A stretch of DNA of 64,000 bases from assembly GCA_947504025.1 (NCBI GenBank), contig CANNFX010000003.1:124001-188000 (forward strand), read 5' to 3'. Shown piece after piece: positions 35,344-45,123 of this stretch (positions are counted from its first letter, which is position 1; every line of letters begins with the position of its first letter). A program made the position numbers and the translations under genes. The notes under the pieces are model-generated. The model was given only the letters and a program-made list of their open reading frames with translations, did no database searches and was not told the DNA's origin. The stretch is from an uncultured Sphingomonadaceae bacterium. GTDB lineage: Bacteria; Pseudomonadota; Alphaproteobacteria; Sphingomonadales; Sphingomonadaceae.

Positions 35344-37284
35344 ATGCGGGATTCCGATACCAAACCGGCCCAGAGGCCCACTTTTTTGCATCGTCTTGCC
35401 AGCGACCGCGCTGGCAACACGCTTGCTCTGATGGCGGCTGCAATTTTCCCCTTGATGGCGATGGTTGGCGGCGGTGTAGATATGGGGCGATCTTACCTTT
35501 CACAAAGCCGTTTGCAACAAGCCTGCGATGCGGGTGTCTTGGCTGCTCGCAAGCGATTGGGGACGGCAGCGGCCGTTACCGGCAGCATCCCAACCGATGC
35601 AGCGACAACTGGTCAACGCTTCTTCAACATGAACTTCCGCAATGGCGCCTATGGCACCGAAGATCGGGAGTTTGAGATGACCTTGACCGAGGATTTCGGA
35701 ATTTCTGGCCGAGCCGGAGTGATCGTCCCCACAGCTGTCATGCACATGTTCGGCTATGACCAAGTTCCAGTCGAAGTGACCTGTAACGCTCAACTTAACG
35801 CCAGCAACACTGATATCATGATGGTGTTGGACGTAACTGGATCCATGGCAACCACCAATCCCGGCGATACCGTTTCAAGGATCGAAGCGATGCGCGGGAC
35901 CGTCACGTCATTCTATGACCAGATGAACGCCGCCGTCGGCGAGAGCACACGGTTACGCTTCGGCTTCATGCCGTACTCCACTAACGTGAATGTCGGTGAC
36001 CTGTTGCAGGATGATTGGGTCGTAGATGATTGGAAGTACCAATCGCGCGAGACGGTTACTAGCAGAGACGTCACGACGAAAACCTATTACCAGAATTGGA
36101 CATATGTCAGTGGTACACGCACTGAAATCACCGATATAGAGAGCTACCCTGCGACATTGCACGGGGACCCGGGTTCGGGAGCCGGCGAAGGTGGTGGGCT
36201 TGGGGAAAGTAGCTACTATACATGTGATATCCCGGCCCCGCCCGATGATATTACATACGATTACGAACTCCTGAGTTCCGAATCCAATGATTTCGCCGGC
36301 CCGCCTGCCGGGACACAAACCATTGAATATCGGCGTTTAACAGAACACGGTACAAACACTTGGGTCAGTTTGGCTGGTGATACGTGTTTCGTAAGAAGCC
36401 AGCAATCAACCAATTACGTTCAAAACTACGAGCTGGTAACTGAACCCTTTGAGGAAACGGCCCGAAGTTATGTGTATGATCAGCTAACATTAGATGTCTC
36501 TGATTGGCGCACGACATCGAATGGTTGCATGGAAGAACGCGACACTTACGAGATTGACGACTATTCTGCTGTCGACCTGAGCCGCGCGCGCGATCTCGAT
36601 ATTGATCTCGTGCCGGACGGAAGCGATGGTACCAAATGGCGTCCGATGTTCCCCGATATCATATTTGCCCGCCGGATGAATTATGACGGTACCGGTGATT
36701 TTGATGATCGAATGCAGCGAACACCAAATGATTATGTGAATCCGGAGACAATCGGTCTCGCATCATGCCCGGCCAAGGCTAAAAAATTAAGCGTCATGAG
36801 CAAAGGCGATCTGACCACTTATCTGAGCTCGCTTACCCCCGTAGGCCAGACATATCATGATATCGGTATGATCTGGGGCGGACGGCTGATTTCTTCGACA
36901 GGCATCTTTGCGGACGAAAATAAAGACGTTAGTTCGGCGCGGCCTTCGACCAGGCATCTGATCTTCCTGACCGACGGTGAAACCGAGCCATACGATTTGG
37001 GTTACTCTAGCTACGGCATGGAGCCACTGGACGGACGTCGCTGGACGGAATCGTCAGCATTAAGCCTTCGCGATACCGTTGAAGCACGCTTTGGCTTCGC
37101 TTGCGACGAAGTGAAGCGCAAAAACGTTACCGTCTGGGTGGTGGCATTCGGCACAACTTTGAACCCCGTATTCCAGGATTGTGCTGGCGCCGGCCATTAC
37201 TTCGAAGCGGCCGATGCGGATGAGCTGAACGATACATTCTCAAAAATTGCCTCCTCGCTGGCTGAATTGAGGATTACGCAATGA
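35344..37284 (+). CDS. TadG-like pilus assembly protein with von Willebrand A domain
   Basis: A 646-residue protein with one N-terminal membrane helix of the TadE/G type (RAGNTLALMAAAIFPLMAMV). A von Willebrand factor A domain begins at about residue 150: IMMVLDVTGSMATT holds the MIDAS motif (DxTGS), and later parts (HLIFLTDGETEP, VTVWVVAFGT) complete it. Between them lies a tyrosine-, threonine- and acidic-rich insertion of about 200 residues (roughly 215-425) with few hydrophobic blocks and a handful of cysteines. It overlaps the next gene by 4 nt and begins a three-gene pseudopilin group. TadA, TadB and TadC are not in this window. Confidence 0.88.
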   Translation: MRDSDTKPAQRPTFLHRLASDRAGNTLALMAAAIFPLMAMVGGGVDMGRSYLSQSRLQQACDAGVLAARKRLGTAAAVTGSIPTDAATTGQRFFNMNFRNGAYGTEDREFEMTLTEDFGISGRAGVIVPTAVMHMFGYDQVPVEVTCNAQLNASNTDIMMVLDVTGSMATTNPGDTVSRIEAMRGTVTSFYDQMNAAVGESTRLRFGFMPYSTNVNVGDLLQDDWVVDDWKYQSRETVTSRDVTTKTYYQNWTYVSGTRTEITDIESYPATLHGDPGSGAGEGGGLGESSYYTCDIPAPPDDITYDYELLSSESNDFAGPPAGTQTIEYRRLTEHGTNTWVSLAGDTCFVRSQQSTNYVQNYELVTEPFEETARSYVYDQLTLDVSDWRTTSNGCMEERDTYEIDDYSAVDLSRARDLDIDLVPDGSDGTKWRPMFPDIIFARRMNYDGTGDFDDRMQRTPNDYVNPETIGLASCPAKAKKLSVMSKGDLTTYLSSLTPVGQTYHDIGMIWGGRLISSTGIFADENKDVSSARPSTRHLIFLTDGETEPYDLGYSSYGMEPLDGRRWTESSALSLRDTVEARFGFACDEVKRKNVTVWVVAFGTTLNPVFQDCAGAGHYFEAADADELNDTFSKIASSLAELRITQ

Positions 37285-37874
37285 TCGCTCCACACTCATT
37301 GCGGTCTCTGGACCACGATCTGACCGGCAATACGGTTGTGGAGTTTGCCATGATCGCACCAGTACTGGTCGGCTTTCTGCTAGGCATCTTCGACCTCGGT
37401 TCGAACCTGTACACGGCTACGCAGCTTGAAGGTGCGATCCAGAAGGCCGCACGTGATTCAACAATTGAAGGTGCCGCTGGTCGTTCGGTGAGCATCGATT
37501 CCAATGTGACACAAGCGGTCAAAGAAATCGCACCGGGAGCAACCGTAACATTCAGCCGCAAAGCATACTCGAATTTTGAAAGTATTTCCCGGCCAGAAGA
37601 TTTTAACGACATCGATGAGAATGGCATATGCGACAACGGCGAGCCATTTGAGGACGCCAACCACAACGGACAATGGGATATTGATCGCGGGGCCGAGGGA
37701 TTTGGCGGTGCACGTGACGCAACGCTTTATACGGTCAACGTCAGCTATCAGCGCATCTTCCCCGTGGCTTCTCTGCTTGGCTTGTCCGACATGCATAATG
37801 TTGAAGCCGTTACAGTACTTCGCAACCAGCCTTATGGCACGCAATCGACGCCGCTCGTGGGGAGCTGCGCATGA
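37281..37874 (+). CDS. TadE-like pseudopilin with calcium-type loops
   Basis: A 197-residue protein. The TadE-like hydrophobic helix is at residues 12-45 (GNTVVEFAMIAPVLVGFLLG with the typical Glu). A loop at roughly residues 112-135 has two Asp/Asn-rich calcium-binding-like segments, DIDENGICDNGEPF and DANHNGQWD, as in dockerin or thrombospondin type-3 loops. The C terminus ends in a Cys. ATG overlaps the previous stop by 4 nt, and its stop overlaps the third gene by 4 nt, so the three are one unit. Confidence 0.87.
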   Translation: MIAPHSLRSLDHDLTGNTVVEFAMIAPVLVGFLLGIFDLGSNLYTATQLEGAIQKAARDSTIEGAAGRSVSIDSNVTQAVKEIAPGATVTFSRKAYSNFESISRPEDFNDIDENGICDNGEPFEDANHNGQWDIDRGAEGFGGARDATLYTVNVSYQRIFPVASLLGLSDMHNVEAVTVLRNQPYGTQSTPLVGSCA

Positions 37875-38548
37875 CTTGTCCAATTGAGAAACAAAGCTTC
37901 TTGCAGAGTTTGCGTGATTCGAAATCAGGCATCGCACTGACCGAGTTTGCGCTTTCAATGCCATTAATGATGACCGCGAGTATGTGGGGTTTCGAAACTG
38001 CCAACCAGGCGATTGTGCAGATGGAAATAAGCCAACTTGCTATTCAAATGGCTGACAACGCATCGCGTATTGGTGACACATCACTGCTTGAAAACCGGAA
38101 GATCTATGAAAGTGACATAAACGACGTTTTCGTCGGTGCAGATGTTCAGGCCGGTTCAAAAATTGATTTCATGACCAATGGCCGTGCAATAATAAGCAGC
38201 CTCGAAGTTGTGCCAGGAACAACTGATCAACAATACATCCATTGGCAGCGCTGTTCTGGTGATCTGGAGCATGCTTCCAACTACGGCGTTCAGGGTGATG
38301 GCTATGCAACAGGCATCGATGGCATGGGTAAGGGCACGGACAAGGTCTATGCTTTTGAGGGTGAGGCGGTGATGTTCGTCGAAGTGGCTTACACCTATCA
38401 GCCGCTGATCTCGAATTTGTTCACTTCAGTAGAAGAACTGCATGCGATTGCGGCCTTCACTGTTCGCGCTGATCGCGACCTGTCAGAAATTTACCAACGC
38501 GATCCGTCCTCGCCCGATCCAATCGCATCCTGTTCCATCACCCCCTAA
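37871..38548 (+). CDS. TadE/TadF-like pseudopilin
   Basis: A 225-residue protein. A TadE-type N-terminal helix is visible (SGIALTEFALSMPLMMTASM) with its conserved Glu, followed by a mainly beta or mixed extracellular part. An N-terminal and two later cysteines (RCSG, ASCS) may form a disulphide. It completes the group of three coupled genes. A minor pilin role is expected from the family, but the secretion ATPase and platform genes must lie elsewhere. The convergent pdhB ends 14 nt away. Confidence 0.82.
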   Translation: MTCPIEKQSFLQSLRDSKSGIALTEFALSMPLMMTASMWGFETANQAIVQMEISQLAIQMADNASRIGDTSLLENRKIYESDINDVFVGADVQAGSKIDFMTNGRAIISSLEVVPGTTDQQYIHWQRCSGDLEHASNYGVQGDGYATGIDGMGKGTDKVYAFEGEAVMFVEVAYTYQPLISNLFTSVEELHAIAAFTVRADRDLSEIYQRDPSSPDPIASCSITP

Positions 38549-38562
38549 CCGGGACTAGCAGC

Positions 38563-39915
38563 TCAACTCCGGTAGCAAACCTTCTTCGCAGCGGCGACGA
38601 TGCGCGGCGTGTCGATCAGTGCCAACTTTTCCAGATTTGCAGCATAAGGTAGCGGTACGTCTTCATCCGTCACGCGCAGTACCGGTGCGTCGAGATTATC
38701 GAAGCCTTCTTCCATACAAATCGTCGCGACTTCCGATGCAATAGAACAAGTGGGCCAACCTTCTTCAGCGATGATTAGACGATTTGTCTTTGCAAGGCTG
38801 GTAAGAATGGCTTCCTTGTCGAGCGGACGCAGGGTGCGCAGGTCGATCACTTCGGCTTCGATACCCTCACCAGCAAGCTCCTCAGCAGCTTCGAGCGCCA
38901 GCCCGACCGCGATGGAGTATGACACGATTGTTACATCACTACCTTCGCGCATGATCCGGGCCTTGCCAATTGGCAAAACGTGATCGTCCATTTCAGGCAA
39001 TTCGTATGTCCGACCATAGACGAGTTCATTTTCGAGGAAGACTACAGGGTCATCACAACGGATGGCGGCCTTCATCAAACCCTTCGCATCCGATGAATCA
39101 TACGGAGCAATCACGATCAACCCGGGTACGCTGGCGTACCATGGGGCATAGTTCTGGCTGTGCTGGGCACCGACGCGGCTTGCGGCGCCATTGGGGCCTC
39201 TGAACACAATCGGACAGCGCATCTGCCCGCCAGACATATAGTTCGTTTTGGCCGCCGAATTAATGATGTGATCGATGGCCTGCATTGCGAAGTTGAAGGT
39301 CATGAATTCAACAATCGGGCGTAGTCCGCCCATTGCCGCACCAGCACCGATACCGGCGAAGCCATATTCGGTAATTGGCGTGTCGATTACCCGCTTGGGA
39401 CCGAATTCATCCAGCAAACCTTGCGTGACCTTATAGGCGCCTTGATACTCGGCGACTTCTTCGCCCATCACAAAGACACGGTCGTCTCGGCGCATTTCCT
39501 CTGCCATCGCATCGCGCAACGCCTCGCGCACAGTTACACTAGCCATATTGGTGCCATGCGGAACTTCAGGATCGGCTTTTGGTTTGGAAGTCGTAGGCCT
39601 GATCACTTCTGCTTCCGGCGCCGATGTGGGAGCAGGCGCAGGAACCGCTACCGGGTCAGCTGCAGTATCATCGCCCTCGCCTGATAGAGTCGCGATCACG
39701 GCGCCGACGGCAACATTCTCTGTACCTTCAGCGACCAGCAGCTTGCCCATAACGCCATCGTCAATAGCTTCGAATTCCATGGTTGCTTTGTCGGTTTCAA
39801 TTTCGGCCAAAATATCACCGGTCGAAATTTCATCACCCTCTTTAACCAGCCATTTGGCGAGCGTGCCTTCTTCCATCGTAGGGGAAAGTGCCGGCATCTT
39901 TAGTTCCACAGTCAT
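38563..39915 (-). CDS. pdhB: Pyruvate dehydrogenase E1 beta with N-terminal lipoyl domain
   Basis: A 450-residue protein. Residues 1-80 form a lipoyl domain ([17 protein letters not shown] and the lipoylated Lys in [12 protein letters not shown]). An Ala/Pro linker follows, then the E1-beta transketolase-type pyrimidine-binding and C-terminal domains from about residue 125 ([34 protein letters not shown]). The lipoyl domain on E1 beta is known in several alphaproteobacteria. ATG 39915 has GGGGAG 10-15 nt upstream. It follows pdhA with 1 nt between. Confidence 0.94.
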   Translation of the reverse strand: MTVELKMPALSPTMEEGTLAKWLVKEGDEISTGDILAEIETDKATMEFEAIDDGVMGKLLVAEGTENVAVGAVIATLSGEGDDTAADPVAVPAPAPTSAPEAEVIRPTTSKPKADPEVPHGTNMASVTVREALRDAMAEEMRRDDRVFVMGEEVAEYQGAYKVTQGLLDEFGPKRVIDTPITEYGFAGIGAGAAMGGLRPIVEFMTFNFAMQAIDHIINSAAKTNYMSGGQMRCPIVFRGPNGAASRVGAQHSQNYAPWYASVPGLIVIAPYDSSDAKGLMKAAIRCDDPVVFLENELVYGRTYELPEMDDHVLPIGKARIMREGSDVTIVSYSIAVGLALEAAEELAGEGIEAEVIDLRTLRPLDKEAILTSLAKTNRLIIAEEGWPTCSIASEVATICMEEGFDNLDAPVLRVTDEDVPLPYAANLEKLALIDTPRIVAAAKKVCYRS

Positions 39916-39916
39916 C

Positions 39917-40996
39917 TCAATACTCCCCCACCAGAATGTCGGTGTAGAGTTCCTGTGGATCCGGTTCCGGCGAACTTTCGGCAAAATCAGCCGTTTCCGC
40001 AACGGTCGCGCGAATACGTTTGTCGATAGCCTTCAGGTCGTTTTCTGATTTTCCGCGTTCGATTAATTCGGCCTTCGCCCGCTCAATCGGATCATTTTTG
40101 GTGCGCTGTTCCTGCACTTCATCGCGGCTGCGATATTTGGCTGGATCGGACATTGAATGTCCACGGTATCTATAGGTGTTGAGCTCCATCAGGACGGGAC
40201 CCTTGCCGCTACGAACATGCCCGACCGCGACTTCGGCGGCAGCGCGCACTGCCAAGACATCCATACCATCAACATCCATACCGGGAATGCGGAACGCAGT
40301 GCCGCGACGATAGAATTCAGTTTCAGCGCTGCTGCGCTTTACCGCTGTGCCCATTGCGTAACCGTTGTTCTCAATCACAAAGATTATCGGCAGGTTCCAT
40401 AGGCTGGCCATATTGAAGGTTTCATAGACCTGCCCTTGGTTCGCAGCGCCATCCCCGAAATAGGCCATGCAAACACCGCCATCTTCGCGATATTTGTGCC
40501 CGAAGGCGAGGCCCGCACCAAGAGGCACTTGCGCACCCACAATACCGTGACCACCGTAAAATTTCTTCTCGGTCGAGAACATGTGCATGGACCCACCCTT
40601 GCCGGCGGCGATACCCGCCGCACGGCCGGTGAGTTCTGCCATGATGACATTTGGATCGAGGCCGTAAGCGAGCATATGCCCGTGATCACGGTAACCGGTG
40701 ATAACACTATCTTCGCCCGGGTTAAGCGCTGACTGCAGGCCAACTGCAACCGCTTCCTGACCAATATAAAGGTGGCAGAAACCGCCAATCAAGCCGAGGC
40801 CGTAAAGTTGGCCAGCCTTCTCCTCGAACCGGCGGATGAGCAGCATCTGCTCATAGAATTCCAGCAGCTCGTCATCGCTTGCCTTAAAGCGGCCGGCTTT
40901 TTCATGGGCTTCTTGCAAACTGCTCAACGAGAAATTCGCGTCGGACGCTGCATTCTTCTTCGCTGGTTTTTTGCGAGTGCTGGGTTTCTTAGCCAA
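39917..40996 (-). CDS. pdhA: Pyruvate dehydrogenase E1 alpha
   Basis: A 359-residue subunit that binds thiamine diphosphate and decarboxylates pyruvate. The TPP motif is in [29 protein letters not shown] sequence (GDG through N), and [21 protein letters not shown] and [14 protein letters not shown] are family stretches with the phosphorylation-loop serine. An N-terminal Lys/Ala-rich extension ([13 protein letters not shown]) of about 20 residues is basic. It precedes pdhB by 1 nt and follows ftsB by 153 nt. Confidence 0.95.
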   Translation of the reverse strand: MAKKPSTRKKPAKKNAASDANFSLSSLQEAHEKAGRFKASDDELLEFYEQMLLIRRFEEKAGQLYGLGLIGGFCHLYIGQEAVAVGLQSALNPGEDSVITGYRDHGHMLAYGLDPNVIMAELTGRAAGIAAGKGGSMHMFSTEKKFYGGHGIVGAQVPLGAGLAFGHKYREDGGVCMAYFGDGAANQGQVYETFNMASLWNLPIIFVIENNGYAMGTAVKRSSAETEFYRRGTAFRIPGMDVDGMDVLAVRAAAEVAVGHVRSGKGPVLMELNTYRYRGHSMSDPAKYRSRDEVQEQRTKNDPIERAKAELIERGKSENDLKAIDKRIRATVAETADFAESSPEPDPQELYTDILVGEY

Positions 40997-41149
40997 GTGT
41001 TATTGTCCTCAAACTGTCGCTACGGCATGCGGATGTTGTCCTTGCCTATAGGGGCAAGTCGGCAGGCTACGCAATCGAAGAGCGTTGCCCTGCATACGAA
41101 ATTTTTGAAAGAGAGATTTGCGCCAGTGCAGCCTGACTAAAGCCGAAGC

Positions 41150-41467
41150 TCAAGGTAGCTCGATCACCACTTCATCCGGATGTACGAAGCCCAAATTGCT
41201 GCGCAGCAATTCACCGACTAGATCCGGGTCCGCGTTCTTGGGATCAAGCAGCTCGGTCCGATTGCGAAGTTCGGCAGTCTGATCTTGCAGCATTGCGATT
41301 TGTGCGTTGCGTTGTTCGAGCAGGCGAACGTTTTCGCCCCATGCCAACACACCGCTCGGGCCCGCAAATGCCAGTCCTGCCAGCAGCAACAGGCCCGCCA
41401 GAGCAAAGCCTTGTGAGACTTTGTCGCTTGGGAGGCGCGCTGTTGTTGGCTTGCGTGTCATCACCAT
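41150..41467 (-). CDS. ftsB: Cell division protein FtsB (DivIC/septum formation initiator)
   Basis: A 105-residue bitopic membrane protein of the divisome, linking FtsQ and FtsL. It has a short cytoplasmic N terminus, one helix (FALAGLLLLAGLAFAG), then a periplasmic coiled coil (VRLLEQRNAQIAMLQDQTAEL) and the family ending LLRSNLGFVHPDEVVIELP. Start is uncertain: ATG 41467 or ATG 41461 give a normal length, while the frame reaches 41572 with unrelated residues. The ftsB-pdhA-pdhB order is, as I recall, usual in sphingomonads. Confidence 0.87.
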   Translation of the reverse strand: MVMTRKPTTARLPSDKVSQGFALAGLLLLAGLAFAGPSGVLAWGENVRLLEQRNAQIAMLQDQTAELRNRTELLDPKNADPDLVGELLRSNLGFVHPDEVVIELP

Positions 41468-41565
41468 GCAAGAATCACATCTGAGTCCTTGTTTCAAGCT
41501 AATAATGGTAAATACCGTCTTTTTCTTCGTTATTGCGCCCATCAGGTGCAATGTGCTCGAAACTT

Positions 41566-41595
41566 TTGACATTGGTCAGACGAATCCGCTATATA
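41566..41595 (+). promoter_or_regulatory. Sigma-70-type promoter of hppD
   Basis: TTGACA at 41566-41571 and TATATA at 41590-41595 are separated by 18 nt, close to the housekeeping consensus. The hppD ATG lies 34 nt downstream, so the leader is short. It sits partly inside the long upstream frame of the divergent ftsB gene. Confidence 0.7.
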
Positions 41596-41628
41596 GTTTC
41601 TATTGAAACCGGTTTTAGGAATTAGTAA

Positions 41629-42729
41629 ATGGCCGACCTATTTGAAAATCCTCTTGGCCTCGACGGCTTTGACTTTGTCGAATTCAGTGCACCTGAAAAG
41701 GGCAAGCTGGAACCGGTTTTCGAAAATATGGGTTTCACCCGCATCGCATCGCATCGTTCGAAAGATGTCCAGCTTTGGCGCCAGGGCGGAATCAACCTGA
41801 TCGCGAATTATGAAGCACGCAGCCCTGCCTCATATTTTTCCGCTGAACACGGTCCGTCCGCATGTGGCATGGGCTTCCGGGTCAAGGACGCGGTCGCAGC
41901 TTATGAAGCTGCAATTGAGCGCGGCGCCGAACCAGTTCCTGTTAAGACCGGCCCGATGGAGCTGAACATCCCCGGTATCCGAGGCATTGGTAATTCAATT
42001 ATCTATTTCGTTGACCGCTATGACGGCGCGCCTATGGGCGATCTGTCGATTTACGACATCGACTTTGTTTATGAAGAAGGTGTGGACCGTAATCCGGTCG
42101 GTGCAGGCATGAAGGTGATCGATCACCTGACGCACAATGTCTATCAGGGGCGCATGGCCCACTGGGCGGAATTCTACGAGCGCATCTTCAACTTCCGCGA
42201 GATCCGCTATTTCGACATCAAGGGTGAATATACTGGGCTCACCTCGAAAGCGATGACAGCACCTGACGGCAAGATCCGTATTCCATTGAACGAAGAAGGC
42301 GCGAACGGTGGTGGTCAGATTGAAGAATATCTCCGTGAATATAATGGCGAAGGCATCCAGCACATCGCGCTGTCATGCGACGACCTGTATAGCTCCTGGG
42401 ATAAGCTAAAAGAGTACGGCACCCCATTCGCGAGCGCGCCCCCCGCCACATATTATGAAATGCTCGAAGAGCGGCTTCCGGGTCACGGAGAAGACGTCGA
42501 AGGCCTGAAACGCCGCGGCATCCTGTTGGACGGTTCTACAGAGAACAACGACCCTCGCCTCCTGCTCCAGATATTCGGGCAGACAACGATTGGTCCAGTC
42601 TTTTTCGAGTTCATCCAGCGTAAGAAGGATGAAGGTTTTGGTGAAGGCAACTTCACCGCGCTCTTCAAGTCCATCGAAGCCGATCAGGTGAAGCGCGGTG
42701 CACTTAACACACAGGAGCCGGCCGAGTGA
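41629..42729 (+). CDS. hppD: 4-Hydroxyphenylpyruvate dioxygenase
   Basis: A 366-residue iron enzyme that converts 4-hydroxyphenylpyruvate to homogentisate in tyrosine breakdown. It has two VOC domains; the C-terminal one carries the iron triad His166 (VIDHLTHNV), His245 (GIQHIALSC) and Glu327 (FFEFIQRK). Length is normal for bacterial HPPD. Its promoter is directly upstream. The next gene overlaps it by 4 nt (GTGA). Confidence 0.95.
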   Translation: MADLFENPLGLDGFDFVEFSAPEKGKLEPVFENMGFTRIASHRSKDVQLWRQGGINLIANYEARSPASYFSAEHGPSACGMGFRVKDAVAAYEAAIERGAEPVPVKTGPMELNIPGIRGIGNSIIYFVDRYDGAPMGDLSIYDIDFVYEEGVDRNPVGAGMKVIDHLTHNVYQGRMAHWAEFYERIFNFREIRYFDIKGEYTGLTSKAMTAPDGKIRIPLNEEGANGGGQIEEYLREYNGEGIQHIALSCDDLYSSWDKLKEYGTPFASAPPATYYEMLEERLPGHGEDVEGLKRRGILLDGSTENNDPRLLLQIFGQTTIGPVFFEFIQRKKDEGFGEGNFTALFKSIEADQVKRGALNTQEPAE

Positions 42730-43271
42730 GCAAGAGCCCTGTCAAATTGGGCGGCGTCCATCACGTCGCCTACCGCTGTAAAGACGCCAGGGAGACGGTC
42801 GAATGGTATGACCGAATTCTTGGTATGGAATATGTTTCGGCGTTTTCCGAGGACACCGTACCTTCGACCGGCGAACATGATCCTTACATGCATGTGTTTC
42901 TTGATGCCGGTAACAACAACGTCCTAGCATTTTTCGAACTGCCCACGCAGAAAGACATGGGCCGAGACGAAAACACGCCAGCGTGGGTGCAGCATTTAGC
43001 GTTCCGTGTAGGCTCAGAAGACGAACTTCTCGCAGCCAAAACCCATATCGAAAACGAGGGCGTGGATGTCCTTGGGCCGACGCATCACGGCATCTTTAAG
43101 TCCATCTATTTCTTCGATCCGAATGGCCATCGGGTAGAATTGGCGACGGATATCGGCACTACTGAGCAATATGCCGAACTGAAACGCGTTGCTATGCCGA
43201 TGCTGGAAGAATGGAGCGAGACAAAGAAAGCTCCCCGCCATGCAGACTGGCTTCACGCAGCCAATAAATAG
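42726..43271 (+). CDS. VOC superfamily protein coupled to hppD
   Basis: A 181-residue glyoxalase/VOC-fold protein. [21 protein letters not shown] at the start and [18 protein letters not shown] near the end give the usual metal-ligand positions, with His in HHV and HLAF and Glu in VELA. Substrate unknown. It starts at GTG 42726 overlapping the hppD stop, which suggests a step near homogentisate or another tyrosine product, for example isomerisation. That link is inference; no maleylacetoacetate isomerase signature is seen. Confidence 0.85.
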   Translation: MSKSPVKLGGVHHVAYRCKDARETVEWYDRILGMEYVSAFSEDTVPSTGEHDPYMHVFLDAGNNNVLAFFELPTQKDMGRDENTPAWVQHLAFRVGSEDELLAAKTHIENEGVDVLGPTHHGIFKSIYFFDPNGHRVELATDIGTTEQYAELKRVAMPMLEEWSETKKAPRHADWLHAANK

Positions 43272-43293
43272 ACTTCAGCATTGAGATCAGACC

Positions 43294-43324
43294 GGGAGCG
43301 GAATCAGGATTGATTCTCGCTCCC
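43294..43324. terminator. Long stem-loop between convergent genes
   Basis: GGGAGCG plus GAATCA pairs with TGATTC plus CGCTCCC, giving 13 bp with a single unpaired T and a 4-nt loop. It spans the stop codon of the sulfotransferase-like gene and the end of the VOC gene unit. There is no T run on either strand, so it may act as a Rho-independent or processing barrier; this is uncertain. Confidence 0.45.
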
Positions 43325-44047
43325 CGTCAAACGATGCTGTGCCATGCTTTCGTAATAAGGGCGCGCTTCGTCTGCCAATTTGTGCAAGTGCGTGGGTAGT
43401 TCCTTACTTTGCGGGGCAGGCCGAGCGAAGCCGGTCGACGTTTCGACGACATCGTACCAAGCTGGCGCCCACACTCCATCGCTGGGCCGCTTGCCGCTCG
43501 GCCATGACAACATGCGTTCGCTGAATGGTAGCGCGAGAGCCTCACACAGTGCAGTCAGGACGTTACGCGGCGATGCCAGCACATCAGCGGTATCAACTAC
43601 TGGCGGCGGCGATCCAGATGCCTGTGCTGCACGGTCAAACATTTCAGCCTGCTTGATCACACCGATAGCGTTCAGATCGATATCCGAATGTTTCCGTATG
43701 TAGGAAGCGATTACATCTACCGGATCACGTATGAGAAATGCGTTTGTGCAATCGTCCATCCAGTCGGTGCCGATGCCTTCTACCATGTGGTGGCACATGT
43801 GCTTCTGATACCAGACTGCGGCACGATCTGGAGCTTCACCCAACATGTCGGCGGCCACGTCTTTCCAGTCATTTGGCTGTGACGCGAGCACTTCTTTATA
43901 CATCGGGTGATGCAGCCCGGTCTTTGCGAGAAATGCTGCGTAAAAGGGTTCATCGCTAACTGCGCAGTCGTTTCGATTTTCGAACGAGCGCATCATTGCG
44001 GTTGAGATGTTGCGTGGTCCAGACCACATTGCGATTCGTAAGGTCAT
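43304..44047 (-). CDS. Sulfotransferase-like P-loop protein
   Basis: A 247-residue protein. The N terminus (LRIAMWSGPRNISTAMMRSF) has the form of the PAPS-binding P-loop of sulfotransferases, and NAFLIRDPVDVIASYIR is the later 3'-phosphate-binding region. True sulphuryl transfer is not shown, and the family includes members of unknown activity. ATG 44047 overlaps the stop of the upstream aminotransferase-like gene by 4 nt, so the two are translated together. Confidence 0.85.
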   Translation of the reverse strand: MTLRIAMWSGPRNISTAMMRSFENRNDCAVSDEPFYAAFLAKTGLHHPMYKEVLASQPNDWKDVAADMLGEAPDRAAVWYQKHMCHHMVEGIGTDWMDDCTNAFLIRDPVDVIASYIRKHSDIDLNAIGVIKQAEMFDRAAQASGSPPPVVDTADVLASPRNVLTALCEALALPFSERMLSWPSGKRPSDGVWAPAWYDVVETSTGFARPAPQSKELPTHLHKLADEARPYYESMAQHRLTGSENQS

Positions 44048-44958
44048 ATGAATGGGTGCTCCAACGCATATTCATTTTTCATGCGCAAATATGTCTCCGA
44101 CATCAGCCGGGTGATAGGTCCATTCTCGTCGAGAGCGCGTCCGTCGATGGAACGAACAGGCGTCACTCCTCCCATCGTGCCGGTTACAAATGCTTCGTCG
44201 GCGTTTTCGACATGGTCTGGGGCAAAGTGTCCCTGTGATAGCTTCGCGGCTCCCGCACGGCAGCCATCAATGATATTCATGCGGGTAATGCCGTTGAAGC
44301 AGAAGGTGTCACCCGAAGTGAAGATCGTACCGTCCCTCACCCAGAAAAAGTTGGTCGCATTGCAACTGGCAATGTTGCCATGTGGGTCGAGCATCAACGC
44401 TTCGTCCGCACCACAATCAATGGCTTCTAGCAACGCCAGGATATAGTTTAAGCGGCTATGTGAGTTGAGTCGCATATCGAACGTTTCCGGACTGGAAGTG
44501 CGAGTGCTGACTGTCTTCAAATTGAGACCCTTTGCCGCTTCTTTCGGCGGCGCCTTGAATTCTGCCGTGCAGGCGATCGTTGGCCTACCCAAGGAAAAGC
44601 GCGGGTCCTGATTGATTGATGCTTTCGGCCCGCGCGTGGCCATGAGCCGCAGGTGCCCTCCGTCACGCATATCATTGGCTTCGAGAAGCCGGAGCAGATC
44701 AGCTCTCAGCTGTTCTTGTGTTACGCCAAGATCAAGTCTGATTTTCTCCGCACCGGAATAGAGCCGGTCAATATGCGCCTGTAGAAAAAGCAGTGACCCC
44801 TTGTGAAGCCTGAGCCCTTCCCAAACGCCGTCGCCCAGGCCGAAGCCAGCATCGAATAGTGAGACTTTTGCGTCGGCCGTCGGAACCAATTCGCCGTTGA
44901 GAAGAACGAGCAGTTCTGCGTTCCTGGGGTCATCAGCGAAGTCTTGGCTGCCTGCCAT
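44044..44958 (-). CDS. Class IV aminotransferase homologue lacking the PLP lysine
   Basis: A 304-residue protein of the branched-chain/D-amino acid aminotransferase fold. SLFDAGFGLGDGVWEGLRLHKG, NATNFFWVRDG and NGITRMNIIDGCR are family motifs. The segment DMRLNSHSRLNYILALLEA (161-179) aligns with the PLP Schiff-base lysine region, but there is no Lys between residues 148 and 239; the likely lysine position is Arg163 or Leu164. Normal transamination is therefore doubtful unless another residue serves. It is coupled to the sulfotransferase-like gene. Pipelines would name it ilvE; I leave the symbol empty for this reason. Confidence 0.85.
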   Translation of the reverse strand: MAGSQDFADDPRNAELLVLLNGELVPTADAKVSLFDAGFGLGDGVWEGLRLHKGSLLFLQAHIDRLYSGAEKIRLDLGVTQEQLRADLLRLLEANDMRDGGHLRLMATRGPKASINQDPRFSLGRPTIACTAEFKAPPKEAAKGLNLKTVSTRTSSPETFDMRLNSHSRLNYILALLEAIDCGADEALMLDPHGNIASCNATNFFWVRDGTIFTSGDTFCFNGITRMNIIDGCRAGAAKLSQGHFAPDHVENADEAFVTGTMGGVTPVRSIDGRALDENGPITRLMSETYLRMKNEYALEHPFI

Positions 44959-45123
44959 ATTTCATTCCTTCATTGTATCGCAGACTTTAGCGATGCCGCT
45001 TGCATGGTTTGTCAGAAGAACCGCAAAGCTAGGCTAAGCCGTTAGGCGACGTTGTTTACTCAATATATGAAGCGTTCCACAAGTATAAAACCTTGTAAAT
45101 CATGACAGTGGTTTTGAAGATAT

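Noticed and set aside
41062..41079. Short hairpin CTTGCC/GGCAAG upstream of pdhA
   Set aside because: A 6-bp stem without T run or known regulator motif; too weak to call.
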